Source of the DNA: an uncultured Bacteroidales bacterium
GTDB lineage: Bacteria; Bacteroidota; Bacteroidia; Bacteroidales; UBA932
Direction: 5' to 3'
DNA: 14,359 bases
NCBI GenBank assembly: GCA_946062035.1
Contig: CAMGTS010000009.1
Coordinates: 1-14,359, forward strand
Part shown: one piece after another, positions 12,322 to 14,359 of the stretch
Numbering within the stretch: position 1 is the first letter of the stretch
Layout: each line of letters starts with the position of its first letter
Made by a program: the position numbers and the translations under genes
Notes under the pieces: model-generated
Databases searched by the model: none
Seen by the model: only the letters and a program-made list of their open reading frames with translations
What the model was told of the DNA's origin: nothing

Positions 12322-13300
12322 AGAGAACGTGGGCTATCTGCTGCCACTTCCAGTTGATATGGTTGTGCTTAGAGCAGGCATCATCGAACGTAGTATAAGT
12401 GACTTCGTTGTTTATCTGACCGACCATCACACCCGAAATGCCATTCATAAGTGCCTCCACAGCCGCATTGCCAAGAATGCTCGCCAAAACCCTGTCTCTG
12501 CAAGAAGGCGAACCGCCTCTCTGCACATGCCCCAATGTGGTCACACGGGCCTCATAATTAGGAAGCCGCTTCTTCACCTCTTCGGCAATCTGCTCCGCAC
12601 TGCCGAGATCCGCACCTTCCGATACTATGATAATACCGCTCGTCTTATTGGAACGTCTCTCTTTCTCAAGGTATTGGCACAAATCATCGAGGTTGTTTTC
12701 GGTCTCAGGGATTATCATCGCCTCCGCACCCGTAGAAATTGCGGTGTATTGCGCTATAAAACCGGCATCTCGCCCCATGACTTCCACAAAGAAAATCAGA
12801 TTGTGAGAATCGGCGGTGTCTCTGATTTTATCTATAGCGTCGACAGCCGTATTGATAGCTGTATCAAAGCCTATTGTATAGTCCGTTCCGAAAATATCGT
12901 TATCGATGGTCCCGGGAAGGCCGACTACCCTCACTCCGAACTCTTTGTGCATAAGGTTAGCCCCTCTGAAAGAGCCGTCACCGCCAATGACGACAAGACC
13001 GTCAATCCCCTCTTTCCTAAGGTTTTCCACAGCCTTACCGCACACTTCAGGATCTTTGAAATTCGACACTCTGCTGGATTTCAGGATAGTACCGCCCTGC
13101 TGTATTATTTTGGCGACCGAATTGCTCTGCATTTCATAAAAGTCACCTTCAAGCAGACCTGCATATCCCCTGCGGATTCCGACAGGCTGTATCCCATTAT
13201 ATATGGCTGTTCTTACTACGGCACGTATAGCGGCATTCATCCCCGGTGCGTCACCGCCTGATGTCAGTACACCTATTTTCTTCAATTCTCCGTTTACCAT
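12314..13300 (-). CDS. pfkA: ATP-dependent 6-phosphofructokinase
   Basis: Phosphorylates fructose 6-phosphate to the 1,6-bisphosphate in glycolysis. The 328-residue product is the usual bacterial PfkA length. Motifs: nucleotide-binding TSGGDAPGMNAAIR at 13-26, GGDGS at 106-110, catalytic PGTIDND at 129-135 (Asp133 as base), MGR at 175-177, and GHVQRGGSPS. GGDGS rather than GGDD points to ATP, not pyrophosphate, as phosphate donor. The start ATG at 13300 (MVNGELKKIG) is preferred. An in-frame ATG 11 codons upstream overlaps the -7 promoter element TATGTTTG and precedes the predicted transcript start. It shares an 8-bp 3' overlap with the dus gene and lies downstream of tyrA on the same strand, but with its own promoter. 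Confidence 0.97.
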   Translation of the reverse strand: MVNGELKKIGVLTSGGDAPGMNAAIRAVVRTAIYNGIQPVGIRRGYAGLLEGDFYEMQSNSVAKIIQQGGTILKSSRVSNFKDPEVCGKAVENLRKEGIDGLVVIGGDGSFRGANLMHKEFGVRVVGLPGTIDNDIFGTDYTIGFDTAINTAVDAIDKIRDTADSHNLIFFVEVMGRDAGFIAQYTAISTGAEAMIIPETENNLDDLCQYLEKERRSNKTSGIIIVSEGADLGSAEQIAEEVKKRLPNYEARVTTLGHVQRGGSPSCRDRVLASILGNAAVEALMNGISGVMVGQINNEVTYTTFDDACSKHNHINWKWQQIAHVLSI

Positions 13301-13326
13301 CACAAAACCCTTTTGGTTATTCTGCG

Positions 13327-13359
13327 CAAACATAGCAATCTTCCGCCGATTTCCGCAAA
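13327..13359 (-). promoter_or_regulatory. Promoter of pfkA
   Basis: Minus-strand TTTG (13356-13359) is followed after 21 nt by TATGTTTG (13327-13334), an exact TAnnTTTG. Predicted start is near 13320, giving a leader of about 20 nt to the ATG at 13300. The -33 element lies in the loop of the hairpin at 13346-13371. Confidence 0.65.
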
Positions 13360-13371
13360 TTCAGAAATCGG
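13346..13371 (-). terminator. Hairpin between tyrA and pfkA (possible tyrA terminator or pfkA operator)
   Basis: CCGATTTC (13346-13353) and GAAATCGG (13364-13371) form a perfect 8-bp stem with a 10-nt loop. It starts 15 nt beyond the tyrA stop codon, where a terminator is expected, but no T-run follows. Because it spans the pfkA -33 element it could equally be a regulator site. Confidence 0.5.
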
Positions 13372-13386
13372 ATACATCACCATGAT

Positions 13387-14181
13387 TCACTCTATATTTT
13401 TCCTCACACCGTCTAAAAATTTTTTCATTTTGGCGGAATCCCTCTCTTTCACTATCGAAAGCAGCGTCTCCATCTTCTCGCGGATTCTCTTCAACTGCCC
13501 GGGAGTGTGCGGATTAAACAGAATTTCGGTAATAAGGTAGTCATCTTCCGAAAGTAACCCTCTTGCGATTGCCATGTGTTTTTTAAAGGTCGTTCCCGGC
13601 ACATCCTGATGCTTCATAATGGAGCCGAATATCAGGGTACTTGTAAAAGGGATTGACAATGAGTATGCTACAGTCTCGTCATGTTCGGCGAAAGTGTACT
13701 CCCGGACATTAAGCCCCAGATGGTCGAAAAGAGTTCTGTAAAACTTAAGACCTGTCTTGTCGGTCCCTCTGCACGAATCCGCAGGTTCATTGATTATGAT
13801 TGCGTTCTCTTGCTGAAGATTGGAAAGGTTCGCGAAGGTAGGACCGAACATCGGGTGGACAGATACATACCTGAAGCCGCTCTTTTCGTAAAAATCTTTC
13901 AGACCTGTTTTCACTGAAGCTATGTCTGATATGACACACTTTGCGGGGAGATACGGAAAGACTTCCTTAAAAGCCTGAACCGTATAGCTCAATGTCACGC
14001 AATTAATTACAAGCTGCGGCCTGAATTCCTCTATCTCCTTGAGTTTCATAAACCTCTGCACATTGTAGACAAACCGCAGACGTTTGGGCTCCGCATCATA
14101 AACAGCCACATCGTGTTTGAAACTCAACACATCACAAAAGAAAGAGCCCATCTTTCCCGCTCCGAGAATCAGGATTTTCAT
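13387..14181 (-). CDS. tyrA: Prephenate dehydrogenase
   Basis: Converts prephenate to 4-hydroxyphenylpyruvate with NAD+ in tyrosine synthesis. The 264-residue protein has an N-terminal Rossmann fold with GAGKMG at 7-12, SDIASVK at 85-91, the substrate-site HPMFGPT at 109-115 and a C-terminal helical domain with EHDETVAYSLSIPF at 166-179. It lacks an ACT regulatory domain and a fused chorismate mutase. The mutase is instead encoded immediately upstream: its stop codon is 2 nt before this ATG, so the genes are cotranscribed and probably translationally coupled. This matches the Bacteroidales arrangement in which a DAHP synthase/chorismate mutase precedes tyrA. Confidence 0.93.
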   Translation of the reverse strand: MKILILGAGKMGSFFCDVLSFKHDVAVYDAEPKRLRFVYNVQRFMKLKEIEEFRPQLVINCVTLSYTVQAFKEVFPYLPAKCVISDIASVKTGLKDFYEKSGFRYVSVHPMFGPTFANLSNLQQENAIIINEPADSCRGTDKTGLKFYRTLFDHLGLNVREYTFAEHDETVAYSLSIPFTSTLIFGSIMKHQDVPGTTFKKHMAIARGLLSEDDYLITEILFNPHTPGQLKRIREKMETLLSIVKERDSAKMKKFLDGVRKNIE

Positions 14182-14183
14182 GG

Positions 14184-14359
14184 CTATTCCCCTCTCATCA
14201 ATTTCATCTGAACATCTACAGACTCCCTGTGGATGCTCTCCATAATCGCTGCGACAAATTCCACATCAAGCCCCAAAGACTTGGCCGCCTCAGCCCTCAT
14301 CCTCTGGATCTCACCATATCTTTGGCTCTGAAGCACAGGCATATTGTGCTCTTTCTTGT
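14184..14359 (-). CDS. C-terminal part of chorismate mutase (type II), probably DAHP synthase/chorismate mutase; cut by the window edge
   Basis: Fifty-seven residues are visible, ending MKLMRGE before a TAG stop; the gene continues past the right edge. The helices KKEHNMPVLQSQRYGEI, RAEAAKSLGLDVEFV and IMESIHRESVDVQ are typical of the last two helices of AroQ-class chorismate mutase, with the conserved Gln/Arg region and the Glu/Ser near the end. In Bacteroidales this domain is usually fused behind a 3-deoxy-7-phosphoheptulonate synthase and lies just upstream of tyrA, as here. The fusion itself cannot be seen in this fragment. Confidence 0.85.
   Translation of the reverse strand, partial: KKEHNMPVLQSQRYGEIQRMRAEAAKSLGLDVEFVAAIMESIHRESVDVQMKLMRGE

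Noticed and set aside
12236..13261. Long plus-strand open frame of 341 codons opposite pfkA
   Set aside because: It lies antisense to a full-length pfkA with all catalytic motifs, and its translation shows no recognisable family.
13301..13333. Upstream ATG for pfkA
   Set aside because: The ATG is part of the exact -7 promoter element TATGTTTG, so it would not be transcribed from that promoter; PfkA proteins begin a few residues before the TSGGDAPG motif.
1..14359. CRISPR arrays, tRNA or rRNA genes, insertion sequences, phage genes
   Set aside because: No regularly spaced repeats, cloverleaf-like segments, transposase or integrase motifs were found on either strand.

Overview
The window looks like chromosomal DNA of a Bacteroidota bacterium, most likely order Bacteroidales. 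Three things point there. The ribosomal and metabolic proteins have Bacteroidales-type sequences. Several genes are preceded by the phylum's promoter form (TTTG, about 19-21 nt, then TAnnTTTG). Most starts lack a Shine-Dalgarno site. The genus cannot be set from the sequence alone.

Layout. 1-286 is AT-rich intergenic DNA with one candidate promoter. 287-2722 (+) is a two-gene unit: an O-antigen ligase/polymerase-like membrane protein with a repeat-like C-terminal tail, then a small exported protein built of plug-like modules but without a beta-barrel. A strong hairpin separates it from the convergent gene pepP. 2785-5729 (-) holds pepP (Xaa-Pro aminopeptidase) and aspA (aspartate ammonia-lyase), each with its own candidate promoter. 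5820-8381 (-) encodes a large exported MG2-domain protein with a degenerate plug segment. 8533-11223 (-) is the translation operon rplM-rpsI-rpsB-tsf, closed by an intrinsic terminator. A compact divergent promoter region at 11270-11313 separates rplM from a tRNA-dihydrouridine synthase gene (11320-12321, +). That gene runs tail-to-tail into pfkA (12314-13300, -), and the two overlap within one palindrome that supplies both stop codons. 13387-14359 (-) is the end of an aromatic amino acid operon: the 3' end of a DAHP synthase/chorismate mutase gene and tyrA.

Most of the window is housekeeping: translation, glycolysis, aspartate and peptide breakdown, tyrosine synthesis. The less ordinary part is 1-2722, together with the MG2 protein. 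Two exported proteins in one window carry TonB-receptor plug-like sequence without a barrel, and one is paired with a Wzy/WaaL-like membrane enzyme outside any visible polysaccharide locus. No tRNA, rRNA, CRISPR array, insertion sequence or prophage signal was seen.

Mapping promoter motifs changed several starts. pepP, pfkA, rpsB, the dus gene and the MG2 gene all have in-frame upstream extensions that are rejected here. In pepP and pfkA the extension's start codon lies upstream of the predicted transcription start.
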